This document shows positions 8,803 to 17,527 of a stretch of 64,000 nt of DNA, in pieces. Made by a program: the position numbers and the translations under genes. The DNA comes from Terasakiella magnetica (GTDB lineage: Bacteria; Pseudomonadota; Alphaproteobacteria; Rhodospirillales; Magnetospirillaceae), in NCBI GenBank assembly GCA_902729415.1, contig CACVCF010000223.1, positions 186,001 through 250,000 on the forward strand. Reading direction: 5' to 3'. The stretch's first letter is position 1; the number at the start of each line of letters is the position of its first letter. The notes beneath the pieces are model-generated. The model was given only the letters and a program-made list of their open reading frames with translations. It did no database searches and was not told where the DNA came from.

Positions 8803-9383
8803 ACCTCATTCCCAGCTTCCGCCGGATAGCCATGGGGGCGGGGCTGTTTCTTGTGCTGGCGGCGCCATCCTTGCGTGAGGTGCTGGAGCAAGACATGACG
8901 CGGCACATGCTCATTCAGCTTCCTTTTCTGGTTCTTGCCGGGTGGCTGCTGATTCCGGCAGCGGCGGCTTCTTGCCGTTTTGTGGTGATCTGGGACCGCT
9001 TTGGCATCGCCGGAATCCTGACGGCGAATTTGGCCGCTGCCTATTGGATGCTGCCCCGCTCCTTGGACAATGCCATCGCTTTGCCCGTCTTCGAGATTGC
9101 CAAGTTCATCTCCTTGCCCCTGCTGGTCGGCGTCCCGCTTGGCTGCTGCTGGCCTCGGATGCCCATGCTTGGCAAGGGGTTCGTGATGGCGAACGTAGTT
9201 TCCATGCTGGGAATCGCTGGATGGCTGTATCTGGCGGCTCCGGTCCGGGTCTGTGTCTTCTACCTGAGCGATCAGCAAGAGGCCGTGGGGAGGCTGCTGC
9301 TGTGCCTGGCCGGGGCCATCAGCCTTGCTGTGTTGTTTTGCGCTTTTGTGGGATTTCGGCCATCCGCCGCCCGCACGGCCTGA
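8787..9383 (+). CDS. Polytopic membrane protein of the heme-copper cluster (orf1-like)
   Basis: 198 residues with about five or six hydrophobic helices and few soluble loops. It overlaps senC by 16 bases and so belongs to the same operon. No motif identifies a function. Its place as the fourth gene after subunit II, subunit I and senC is that of the membrane protein Orf1 of norSY-senC-orf1 clusters, probably an assembly factor. A resemblance to CtaG/caa3-assembly proteins is possible but not shown. Confidence 0.7.
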   Translation: MAEILNLIPSFRRIAMGAGLFLVLAAPSLREVLEQDMTRHMLIQLPFLVLAGWLLIPAAAASCRFVVIWDRFGIAGILTANLAAAYWMLPRSLDNAIALPVFEIAKFISLPLLVGVPLGCCWPRMPMLGKGFVMANVVSMLGIAGWLYLAAPVRVCVFYLSDQQEAVGRLLLCLAGAISLAVLFCAFVGFRPSAARTA

Positions 9384-9547
9384 AACCGCCTCGAATCAAT
9401 CGGTTATACCGACGAGCCCCGATCATTCGCGCGGGAGCCAAGGTGGACGGATCTCCACCGCCCGGGCGGCCTCGACGTCGCTTTCCTGATATTGCTGACT
9501 GGGATACTCTGCCTCTGATCCGGTTCCCAATGATGAAAGGGATGAGT

Positions 9548-9976
9548 ATGTCTTTCAAGACGCTGTCGCTTGCCGCCGCTTTTGCCGTCGTCATGGCGGT
9601 CCCTTCGGTGCGGGCGCAGGTGCTGATTACCGCCGACGAGGCCAAGCTTCCCGCAGCGGCGACCATGACCCAGCGCGGGATCACCCGCGGCCCCACCATC
9701 AAGATGATTAACCCGGCGGAGACCAAATCGCCGCTGGATCTTCAGATCCGTTTCGAGCCCCATGGCGGCGCCAAGATCGAGCCCGGTTCGATCCGCATGG
9801 TCTATGTCAAGTCGCCCGTCGTCGATATCACCGACCGGATCAAGCCTTTCGCTACCGCCGACGGCGTCAGCATGGCCAAGGCCGAGATTCCTCCCGGCAA
9901 TCACGTGATCCGTGTCGAGGTCAAGGACAGCGAGGGCCGGGTCGGCAACACCAGTTTCACCCTGTTGGTGAAATAG
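9548..9976 (+). CDS. Periplasmic protein with Ig-like fold, function unknown
   Basis: 142 residues. The ATG at 9548 has GAAAGG seven bases upstream; an ATG at 9542 is too close to it. A signal peptide ends at about VRA-Q (residue 24). The mature protein, about 120 residues, looks all-beta with a final strand typical of Ig-like or CopC-like domains (VKDSEGRVGNTSF). No Met/His copper site is evident. It is 164 bases from the heme-copper operon and convergent with the zinc-ribbon gene. Function unknown. Confidence 0.65.
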   Translation: MSFKTLSLAAAFAVVMAVPSVRAQVLITADEAKLPAAATMTQRGITRGPTIKMINPAETKSPLDLQIRFEPHGGAKIEPGSIRMVYVKSPVVDITDRIKPFATADGVSMAKAEIPPGNHVIRVEVKDSEGRVGNTSFTLLVK

Positions 9977-9981
9977 GGGGC

Positions 9982-10824
9982 TTATTCCATCAGCTTGTGA
10001 ACACCGGCATAGATGGAACTGACAGCGGTGACCAGCGGCACCAGGGTGCCGATGGTCCCAGCCATGGACTGGATGCGCTTTTCCATTTCGGCGCGGGTCT
10101 CGTTTTCCGGTGCCGTGACTTTGGCCAGCAGTGAGGCAAAGTTGCGCACCCCTGCGTCGGTCCGCTTGTCGGCGGCTTGGGTGCCGAATTTGTGGTAGAG
10201 GAAGGCTCCGGTCAGATAGCTCAGCCACATACTGAAGCCGTATTCGATGGTTTCGCGCCACTCCCGCGCGTCCTGCGGCCAGATCGGCGCATTGTCGATC
10301 AGACCGCTGACCGTCAGCATCCCCGCCAGGGCCGCGACGGCGATGATCAGCCCCAGCAGCGTCTGGGCGGCCATCTGGTGCCGTCCCCGGAAGGGAGAGC
10401 GCAGCGCGAAGGGCAGGGGCAGAAGCAGGGAGATGACCCGGATTACCCAGACTTTCAGGTCGAGAACCATCACCACCAACCAGTGTGTCAGCACCAGGGC
10501 CAGGACCGGTAAGGCCAGGGCCAGGACCAGGCGACCCAGCCACTGAAGGGCCGAGCGTCCCGGTTTGGCTGCGGGGGAGGGGATGGAGAGGGGCGCGGCC
10601 AGGGGCTGCATCTCTACTTTCTGGCCGACAAGGCTTGCTTCCAGGGCACTCAACCGCGCCGCCACGTCGTCTTGAGCCGCGCGGGCGGCCTCCAGGGCGT
10701 CGATGCGTTCGGCCATGGCGCGGAAGCGGTCGATGACGGGGCGAAGAACTGTCAGATCGCGCTGGCAGTGGCGGCAGACCAGTGCTTCGTCCTTGATTTC
10801 TTCCGCACAGAACGGACAGTTCAT
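9982..10824 (-). CDS. Zinc-ribbon membrane protein, function unknown
   Basis: 280 residues from the ATG at 10824, which has GAAGGGG upstream; a longer in-frame start at 10866 lacks this. The N-terminus is a four-Cys zinc ribbon (CPFCAEEI, CRHCQRD). A coiled-coil stretch (about 28-65) follows, then a linker, then about three or four membrane helices between residues 95 and 210. The C-terminal about 75 residues are soluble and helical. Such ribbon-plus-membrane proteins are common and uncharacterised. It stands alone, convergent with the Ig-like gene. Confidence 0.7.
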   Translation of the reverse strand: MNCPFCAEEIKDEALVCRHCQRDLTVLRPVIDRFRAMAERIDALEAARAAQDDVAARLSALEASLVGQKVEMQPLAAPLSIPSPAAKPGRSALQWLGRLVLALALPVLALVLTHWLVVMVLDLKVWVIRVISLLLPLPFALRSPFRGRHQMAAQTLLGLIIAVAALAGMLTVSGLIDNAPIWPQDAREWRETIEYGFSMWLSYLTGAFLYHKFGTQAADKRTDAGVRNFASLLAKVTAPENETRAEMEKRIQSMAGTIGTLVPLVTAVSSIYAGVHKLME

Positions 10825-10959
10825 ACCGTGCCCCTTCGGCCTTTGGCTCTTAAGCGGTGATATCACTCCCTGGCGGTATTATCCACGGCTGTCGCTCTGG
10901 CCTTGTTCACTTGGGGGGCGAGCCTTATCGTTTCCGGGCATGTCGGAAGGATGCGGAAG

Positions 10960-13900
10960 ATGCCCATTGCCCGGTTGTTCCTCCCCTGTTTGGTTCTGGC
11001 GGCTGCGCTGGCTCGGCCCGCCTGGGCGCAGCAAGACCGCTCGACCGAACCCATGCAGCGTAAGGCGACCGAGGCTTCGGCCGAGCGGTTGCTGGACGAT
11101 TCGTTGCTCAGTAATCCAGAAAAGCGGGCGCGGGCCGCCGCCAGGCTGGCCGAGCCGGTGCCCGAGACTCAGAACGCCGATATCTTGGCGCCTTTCTTTT
11201 ACGAGCGCGGTATGGCCGCCATCGACCTTGGTCGTCAGGTGGACGCCCTCAAGGCCTTGACCAAGGCGTCGGCCCTGGTGACGTCGGGCGATTCTCTTCG
11301 CGCCGACATTTTCTACAACCTCGCTCAGGTGGAAATGAATCTGGGCCGGACCGGGGCGGCAATCCCCCACTTGCGAGAGGCCAGCAAGAGTACCGCGCAG
11401 CATAATCTGCTTTTGCGCAATCAGGCACTGATCGCCGAACAATACGCCAAACGGGGTGATGTGGAGGGGGCACAGGCCGCCCGTGACGAGTGCGAGACGA
11501 TCTCGCGCAGGGCTATGCGTGACCGCTCCGATAACAATCCCGTGGTCAGAACATGGCGCGAGACCAACGAGCGGCGCTGTAATATCGCGGTCTTCGTGGC
11601 CCAGGGCAAACTGACCGAGGCCGAGCCCCTGATCCGCAAGACTGTCGCGGTCTATGAAGACGCTCCCAACACTCGCGGCACCTATGTGGTCGGCAATCGT
11701 CATTCCCAACTGGCGGAGAATTTGCGCCAGCAAGGTCGCCTGGCCGAGGCGGAGAACGAAGCCCGGGTGGCGTTGGCGATCTACCAGAACGCCTTGGGCG
11801 CCTCGTCGCAACGCACCGGCACCGGCTTGACCACTCTGGGGCGCATTATCGCCGAGCAGGGCCGCCTGAAGGAGGGCGAAGCCCTGGCCCGCAAGGGGCT
11901 GGAGGTCATCCAGGCTTCGGGTGTTGCCGGCAAGGGTGGTGCGCGGGGTGCTCTCGCCGATATCTTGGCGGCCCAGTACCGCTGGGCAGAAGCGCGCCAG
12001 CATTACGACCTCATGAGGGAGGGGGCTGCTGACGACCCCGAGACCTGGGACGCCATTGCTCGCCAGAATTCCTTTTATGCCCTGACCTTGCTTAAGAGTG
12101 GCGCCGCCGCCGAGGCGCTGGACCTGTTTCGCCGTGCGTTCGAGGATTACCGCCGCAAGCTGGGGGATGAGGATTACGCCACCGCCCAGGCGCGGGGCTT
12201 TATGGCAGCCGCTTTGGCCGCCCTGGGGCGTGAGGGCGAAGCGCTGGATGAATTCGCCAAGGCGGTGCCGGTGCTGATCGCTGGAGAAAACGATGAGGAT
12301 GCCGAGACCGGCAACCGGGCACGCGACCAGCGGCTTCGCCTGATTCTCGAACCTTATATGGCCTTGCTGGCTGGGGGGCGCGGTGCGGCGGCGGGCCTTG
12401 ATCCGGCGGCGGAATCCTTCCGTCTGGCCGATGCTGCCCGTGGGCGCAGTGTCCAACGGGCGCTGGCCGCTTCGGCGGTACGGGCTGCTGCCGACAATCC
12501 CGCCATCGCCGCCCTGGCCCGGCGGACTCAGGATGCCGAAAAGCAGATCTCAGCCCTGAACGGGCTGTTGGCCAATGCCATCAGCGCCCGATCGGAAGAC
12601 CAGGACGCCGCCACCCTTGGCAACCTGAAAACCCGGATCAGTGCCTTGCGGCGCGAGCGGGCCGAGAATTTGAAGGAAATCGCCACCAAGCTGCCCGAAT
12701 ATGCCCGCATGCTGAATCCTCAACCGAGTTCGGTACAAGAGGTCCAGGCCAAATTGCGGCCGGGCGAGGCACTGCTGGCGGTCTATAGCTCGGAAGACCA
12801 TGCCTATGCCTGGGGAATTCCGGCTATGGGGGCACCGGTGGTGACTGTGGCCGCCATCGGCCATGACCGCCTGGAGGCCACGGTCAGGCATCTGCGCCAA
12901 GCCCTGGACCTGACCATCAACGGTATCGACGACATCCCGGATTTCGATCTTGCCGCCGCTCATGGTCTTTATGCGGCGCTGGTTCAACCGGTCGAGGCGG
13001 CGTGGGCCCAGGCCGATCTGTTATTCTACGTGCCGCATGGGGCGTTGGGGCAACTGCCGCTTTCCCTGCTGCCCATGCGGGCTCCTGTCGCGGCCAAGGC
13101 CGCAGCGGGAGCACCGTCCGCTTCCCTGTTCGCCAAGTACCGCGATGTGCCGTGGCTGGCCCGTCGGGTGGCTGTGGCCCAATTGCCGTCGGTGGGGGCG
13201 CTGACGACGCTGCGGGCGCTGCCCGAACGCCATGCGCCACGGCGAACCTTCATCGCTTTCGGTGATCCGCTGTTCAGCAAGGCGCAGGCCGAGGAGGCCC
13301 CGGCCGCCTCTTCCGTGGCGCAACGTAGCTTCAAGCGCCGCAACGCGCCGAAGGCCAGCCCCGATTACTCCGCCGAACTGGCGCAACTGCCCCGCCTGCC
13401 CGATACCGCCGAAGAGGTCGCCAGCATCGCCCAGGTGCTTCAGGCCGATCCGGCCTCCGATCTGTTCCTGGGGGTCCGGGCCAGCGAGGCCGCGGTGGGC
13501 AAGCTTGACCTGTCCCAATGGCGGATCGTCATGTTCGCCACCCATGGGCTGATCCCCGGTGACCTCGCCGGTCTCGATCAACCGGCCCTGGCACTGACCG
13601 CGCCCGAGGTCAGCGGTGATGGCGGTTCCGGCCTGTTGACCATGGAGCGGATCATGGGCCTGAAGCTCGACGCCGATTGGGTGGTGCTGTCGGCCTGCAA
13701 TACGGCGGCGGGAGATGGAGCCGGGGCCGAAGCAGTATCGGGCCTGGGCCGCGCCTTCTTTTATGCCGGTACCCGCGCCTTGTTGGTCAGCAACTGGCCG
13801 GTGGAGACGGTGTCGGCCCGCATGCTGACAACTGATTTGTTCCGGCGCCAGGCCCAAGACCCCGCTTTGTCACGGTCCAAGGCCATGCAACAGGCCATGC

Positions 13901-14031
13901 TGGCGCTGATTGACGGCCCCGGTCCACATGACGGTGCGGGCAAGGAGCAGTTCAGCTACGCTCACCCCACCTTTTGGGCGCCCTTCTCCCTGGTGGGTGA
14001 TGGCGGCGGAAACAACGTCACGGGACATTAA
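10960..14031 (+). CDS. Exported TPR-CHAT protein (caspase-like peptidase)
   Basis: 1023 residues from the ATG at 10960, chosen because GGAAGG lies nine bases upstream and a signal peptide follows directly (cleavage near PAWA-Q). Residues about 60-480 hold repeated helix pairs of TPR type. A helical linker leads to a C-terminal CHAT domain (about 640-1020) with the caspase-family dyad: His862 (FATHGL) and Cys913 (LSACNTAAGDG). The SNWPV and FWAPFSLVG ends typical of CHAT are present. It should be a periplasmic or surface cysteine peptidase; the substrate is unknown. It ends 14 bases inside the convergent CsgG-like gene, which is often a companion of exported CHAT proteins (inference). Confidence 0.9.
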   Translation: MPIARLFLPCLVLAAALARPAWAQQDRSTEPMQRKATEASAERLLDDSLLSNPEKRARAAARLAEPVPETQNADILAPFFYERGMAAIDLGRQVDALKALTKASALVTSGDSLRADIFYNLAQVEMNLGRTGAAIPHLREASKSTAQHNLLLRNQALIAEQYAKRGDVEGAQAARDECETISRRAMRDRSDNNPVVRTWRETNERRCNIAVFVAQGKLTEAEPLIRKTVAVYEDAPNTRGTYVVGNRHSQLAENLRQQGRLAEAENEARVALAIYQNALGASSQRTGTGLTTLGRIIAEQGRLKEGEALARKGLEVIQASGVAGKGGARGALADILAAQYRWAEARQHYDLMREGAADDPETWDAIARQNSFYALTLLKSGAAAEALDLFRRAFEDYRRKLGDEDYATAQARGFMAAALAALGREGEALDEFAKAVPVLIAGENDEDAETGNRARDQRLRLILEPYMALLAGGRGAAAGLDPAAESFRLADAARGRSVQRALAASAVRAAADNPAIAALARRTQDAEKQISALNGLLANAISARSEDQDAATLGNLKTRISALRRERAENLKEIATKLPEYARMLNPQPSSVQEVQAKLRPGEALLAVYSSEDHAYAWGIPAMGAPVVTVAAIGHDRLEATVRHLRQALDLTINGIDDIPDFDLAAAHGLYAALVQPVEAAWAQADLLFYVPHGALGQLPLSLLPMRAPVAAKAAAGAPSASLFAKYRDVPWLARRVAVAQLPSVGALTTLRALPERHAPRRTFIAFGDPLFSKAQAEEAPAASSVAQRSFKRRNAPKASPDYSAELAQLPRLPDTAEEVASIAQVLQADPASDLFLGVRASEAAVGKLDLSQWRIVMFATHGLIPGDLAGLDQPALALTAPEVSGDGGSGLLTMERIMGLKLDADWVVLSACNTAAGDGAGAEAVSGLGRAFFYAGTRALLVSNWPVETVSARMLTTDLFRRQAQDPALSRSKAMQQAMLALIDGPGPHDGAGKEQFSYAHPTFWAPFSLVGDGGGNNVTGH

Positions 14032-15541
14032 TGGTGGCCGAGATCCGCTCCACCGGTTGCGACGACAGGCGGCTCAGGCGGTTCTCGATCTCCTGTTCGT
14101 CGAAATCCAGCGGTTTGAGATCAGGGCCCAACGCTGCGCCCAGGTCATCCTCGGAAACCGGCAGGCTGAAGCAGGTGAAGATCGTCCGTCCGGGGGCCTT
14201 GTCCAGCACCATGGCGAACGATCGGCCCTCCTGGGGCGGGACGGTCACGCTGCTGGCATTGGTCAGGTGGGGCGAGGGCTGGAAGCGGTTGGGAAACACC
14301 CGGATAAGAACATCGTCGGCCTCGCGCATGAAGCAATAGGCGCTGGCACGGACAGGGGCGGTCAGGATCAGGCTGACGCCCTGGCCTTTCTTGAAGCTTG
14401 CGCCGCCATCGGTTGCCGCCACTTCCACAGACAGGCGCCGGTGATTGGCGGCGGCGCGGGGGCTCTCGCCGGGGTCTTGCGCCATCAGGCTGTAATAAAG
14501 GTCGAAATCCACCTGGCCGGTGGGAACCAGATCGTGATCAGCCTGATAGCGGGAGATGGTGGGGGCCAGATGGGCGCTGGCGCCCGCGATCTCGGGAACA
14601 TAGCCGCTTCGGTGCAGGCCGCGCAGGACGAAATCCATCCGGCTTTGCTCGCTCTGATCGTCGAACAGCTCGCGTGCCCATGTGCGGTAGGTGGGCTCTG
14701 TGCGCTCGTGGCCCAGGCATTCCCAATAAGGAATGCTGGTCAGCCGACCTATGGATTCGATCAGGGCCAGTTCGGTCAACGCCCGCACCGCCGCGCCCTT
14801 GCCTTCGGCCTCATTGGTGCTGATGGTGAAGTTGATCCCCATCTTGGAGATCTTGCCGCCGCTTTCATCGCTCTTGCCCGCCTGAACCACGGCAATGGTG
14901 TTGGAGGAATTGGCCTCGGCTATCACTTGCCGGGTGTGCGAATTGGCGAGATTGACATCCAGCGACATGACCGTGACCAACTGATTTTTGCTGTCGGCGA
15001 TTTCGAAGGTGTCGATCAGCCCTTTTTTGCCGATGCCGTCGGGATCGACAATGGTGTCCTTGCGGCTGAGGGCGCCACGGCCGCCCACGCTCGATTGCAA
15101 CACATTCTCGTCAACGCTGGTGATGGCGCCACGCAGATAATAGGCCGCCAGAATCGCTGCCCGGCGGCCCGCCCTCACCTCGGCGGTGATGCGGGCCAGA
15201 TCGCCGCTGGTGGTGTCGTAATCGATGAAGGTCAGCGCCCGGCTTTGCCGGGTCATGCGCGATATGGCGGTAACGACCATTTCGTTGGTGCCCGCCGCCA
15301 CCTTGCCGGTGGAATCGAGGATACCGCCATTGGCCAGGGCAATGCCGCTGACGCCATAGCGTACGAGCAGCCCATCGACACAGGTCAAAGCCTCGGAAAA
15401 ATTCGAAATGGCGCGCGAGACGGTGGTTTTGGGCTGGGCGGCGATGGCGGACTGTTGCGGATCAGCCCAGGCCAAGCCGCCAGCCAGCGTAATGGCGCTT
15501 CCCATGGCGATAGCGCAAAGAGCAAGGCACCGTTGCCGCAT
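14018..15541 (-). CDS. Exported CsgG-like protein with peptidoglycan-binding-like and DUF4384-like regions
   Basis: 507 residues from the ATG at 15541, which has a strong GGGGGAGG site and starts a signal peptide (cleavage near AWA-D). Residues about 30-280 resemble the CsgG/HfaB family that forms or supports outer-membrane secretion channels. About 310-375 look like a putative peptidoglycan-binding domain (FVLRGLHRSGY...PTGQVDFDLY). The C-terminal about 100 residues resemble DUF4384 (a lipid- or surface-associated beta domain). It may act with the convergent TPR-CHAT protein at the cell surface (inference). The domain calls are from pattern memory only. Confidence 0.65.
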   Translation of the reverse strand: MRQRCLALCAIAMGSAITLAGGLAWADPQQSAIAAQPKTTVSRAISNFSEALTCVDGLLVRYGVSGIALANGGILDSTGKVAAGTNEMVVTAISRMTRQSRALTFIDYDTTSGDLARITAEVRAGRRAAILAAYYLRGAITSVDENVLQSSVGGRGALSRKDTIVDPDGIGKKGLIDTFEIADSKNQLVTVMSLDVNLANSHTRQVIAEANSSNTIAVVQAGKSDESGGKISKMGINFTISTNEAEGKGAAVRALTELALIESIGRLTSIPYWECLGHERTEPTYRTWARELFDDQSEQSRMDFVLRGLHRSGYVPEIAGASAHLAPTISRYQADHDLVPTGQVDFDLYYSLMAQDPGESPRAAANHRRLSVEVAATDGGASFKKGQGVSLILTAPVRASAYCFMREADDVLIRVFPNRFQPSPHLTNASSVTVPPQEGRSFAMVLDKAPGRTIFTCFSLPVSEDDLGAALGPDLKPLDFDEQEIENRLSRLSSQPVERISATINVP

Positions 15542-15755
15542 GGCGGACCTCCCCCGACTCTGCCTCTCACTATACTCCAAAATCCCGCCCTGGTCTAAAG
15601 TATGTGTGTGGGGGGCGGAGAGGTGATGCAGGGCTGGACGCTTTGCCTCGCTTGGACTAAGAATGATGACAATAATCAAGGTGTGGGGAGGAGGCCGTCA
15701 GCGTGCGACGCCGCGCACGCGGCACTATTGTTCGGCCTGACAGGATGCCGCTAGG

Positions 15756-17402
15756 ATGAGCAGAATGAGTCCCCACAGAACCGATGACAGCGCCCTGCCC
15801 CTGATCGGCATTTACGAGATCAGCAAAATCCTGGGCGGCACCTTGGACATGGAGAAGTCGCTCCATGACGTTCTCAACATTCTGTCTGCCTATCTCAACA
15901 TGCGTCACGGCGCGGTGGTGCTGAAGGATGCCACGGGCGCATGCGCCTTGGCTGCGGTGACGGGTATGTCGTTGCCGCTGGCACGGTCGGGGGAGTTGAA
16001 GTACCCCTTCGCTGCCGCCGAGAAGGTGATCGCGTCCGGTGTTCCCCTGGTGGTGCCCGACGTCAAGGACGACCCGCTTCTGGCCGGGCTTGAGGGCCAA
16101 TCCGAGTCCCTGGAAGACGAGTCGCTGTCCTTTCTTTGTGTCCCCATCAAGACCACCGACAAAGCCTTCGGCGCCCTGTCGGTGGAGCGCGCCTGGAATG
16201 GCGGTGCCCGTCATGTCTTCGAGCACGACCTGCGCTTTTTGACCATGGTCGCCACCCTGATCGGCCAGACAGTCAGCTTGCATCAGAAGGTGGTTGATGA
16301 CCGCGAGACCCTGATGACCGATACCGCCCGGCTGCAAAAGCAGATGGATGATATCCGTCCCACTCTGGCCATCCGTGGTCTGGAGGACGTGGTCGGCAAT
16401 TCCGAGGCCATGGCCCGCGTCTTCGCCCAGGTGCAGCAGGCAGCCCCTACCAAGGCCTCGATCTTGCTGCGCGGCGAAAGCGGCACCGGCAAGGAACTGG
16501 TGGCGCGTGCCATCCATATCCTGTCGGCGCGGACGCAAAAGCCGTTCATCAAGGTCAATTGCGCCGCCCTTTCCGAAAGCGTGCTGGAATCCGAGCTGTT
16601 CGGCCATGAAAAGGGTGCGTTCACCGGTGCGGTGGCCGATCGCAAGGGGCGGTTCGAGCTGGCTCATGGCGGCACCTTGTTCCTGGATGAGATCGGTGAG
16701 ATTTCCTCCAGCTTCCAGGCCAAGCTGCTGCGCGTCTTGCAGGAAGGCGAATTCGAGCGGGTTGGCGGTTCCAAGACTCTCAAGGTCGATGTCCGCCTTG
16801 TCGCCGCCACTAACCGCGACCTGGAGAACGCGGTGGCCGATGGCAGCTTTCGTGCCGATCTTTATTACCGCCTCAACGTGGTGCCCATTCTGCTGCCGCC
16901 CTTGCGTGAGCGCAGCGGTGATATTCCGCTGCTGGCCATGTATTTCCTCAAGCAGTTCAATGAGGAAAACAACCGGACCTTGCTATTCTCCCACACGGCC
17001 TTGGAGGCGCTGCAACGCTGCTATTTCCCCGGCAATGTCCGCGAGCTGGAGAATTGCGTCTATCGCACCGCGACCATGACCAGGGGCGAGGTCATTGACG
17101 AGATGGATCTGTCGTGCCGTCACGATACCTGTCTGTCGTCCACCTTGTGGCACAAGCGCAACCCGGCGGCAGCCCCGGCTCCGGCCCCTATCCCGGTGCC
17201 CACCGGACCGCTGGCTCCACCGCCGCTTCCGTCTTCGCTTCCGCCTCTCGACGATGCTGACTTGTCTGAACGTGATCGGCTGGTGCAGGCCATGGAGAGA
17301 TGCGGCTGGGTCCAGGCCAAGGCTGCCCGCCTTTTGGGCTTGACGCCGCGCCAGATCGGCTATGCCCTCAAGAAGCACGACATCGAGGTCCGCCAGTTGT
17401 AG
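15756..17402 (+). CDS. nifA: NifA, sigma-54-dependent activator of nitrogen fixation genes
   Basis: 548 residues. Order: GAF domain (about 25-170), AAA+ sigma-54 activation domain (about 205-440) with Walker A GESGTGKE and the GAFTGA loop that contacts sigma-54, a Pro/Ala-rich linker, and a C-terminal Fis-type helix-turn-helix. The four cysteines of the oxygen-sensitive class are present with the exact spacing C-x11-C-x19-C-x4-C (422, 434, 454, 459). Oxygen therefore probably inactivates it directly. It is the only activator in the island and must act at the TGT-N10-ACA sites listed here. No sigma-54 promoter is seen in the 214 bases upstream, so expression of nifA itself is controlled differently. 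A second ATG at 15765 is possible. Confidence 0.96.
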   Translation: MSRMSPHRTDDSALPLIGIYEISKILGGTLDMEKSLHDVLNILSAYLNMRHGAVVLKDATGACALAAVTGMSLPLARSGELKYPFAAAEKVIASGVPLVVPDVKDDPLLAGLEGQSESLEDESLSFLCVPIKTTDKAFGALSVERAWNGGARHVFEHDLRFLTMVATLIGQTVSLHQKVVDDRETLMTDTARLQKQMDDIRPTLAIRGLEDVVGNSEAMARVFAQVQQAAPTKASILLRGESGTGKELVARAIHILSARTQKPFIKVNCAALSESVLESELFGHEKGAFTGAVADRKGRFELAHGGTLFLDEIGEISSSFQAKLLRVLQEGEFERVGGSKTLKVDVRLVAATNRDLENAVADGSFRADLYYRLNVVPILLPPLRERSGDIPLLAMYFLKQFNEENNRTLLFSHTALEALQRCYFPGNVRELENCVYRTATMTRGEVIDEMDLSCRHDTCLSSTLWHKRNPAAAPAPAPIPVPTGPLAPPPLPSSLPPLDDADLSERDRLVQAMERCGWVQAKAARLLGLTPRQIGYALKKHDIEVRQL

Positions 17403-17416
17403 GGTCCGCGACGCTC

Positions 17417-17432
17417 TGTCGGACTTGCGACA
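17417..17432 (+). promoter_or_regulatory. NifA upstream activator site for nifB
   Basis: TGT-N10-ACA (TGTCGGACTTGCGACA), an exact match to the NifA operator. It starts 59 bases before the -24 element of nifB. Confidence 0.85.
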
Positions 17433-17475
17433 CCCGAGAACCCTCGTAAATCCGCCATTTCCGCATTGCAGCAAT

Positions 17476-17491
17476 TGGCACCGTGCTTGCA
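17476..17491 (+). promoter_or_regulatory. Sigma-54 promoter of nifB operon
   Basis: TGGCAC-N5-TTGCA is a perfect -24/-12 sequence. Transcription should begin near 17503, which excludes the upstream in-frame ATG at 17483 as the nifB start. Confidence 0.92.
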
Positions 17492-17527
17492 AAGCCCTTC
17501 TTGTCCCGTTCAGGCAAGGAGGCGCCA

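Noticed and set aside
10879..12456. 525-residue minus-strand frame opposite the TPR region
   Set aside because: Shadow frame with no start signal or family likeness.
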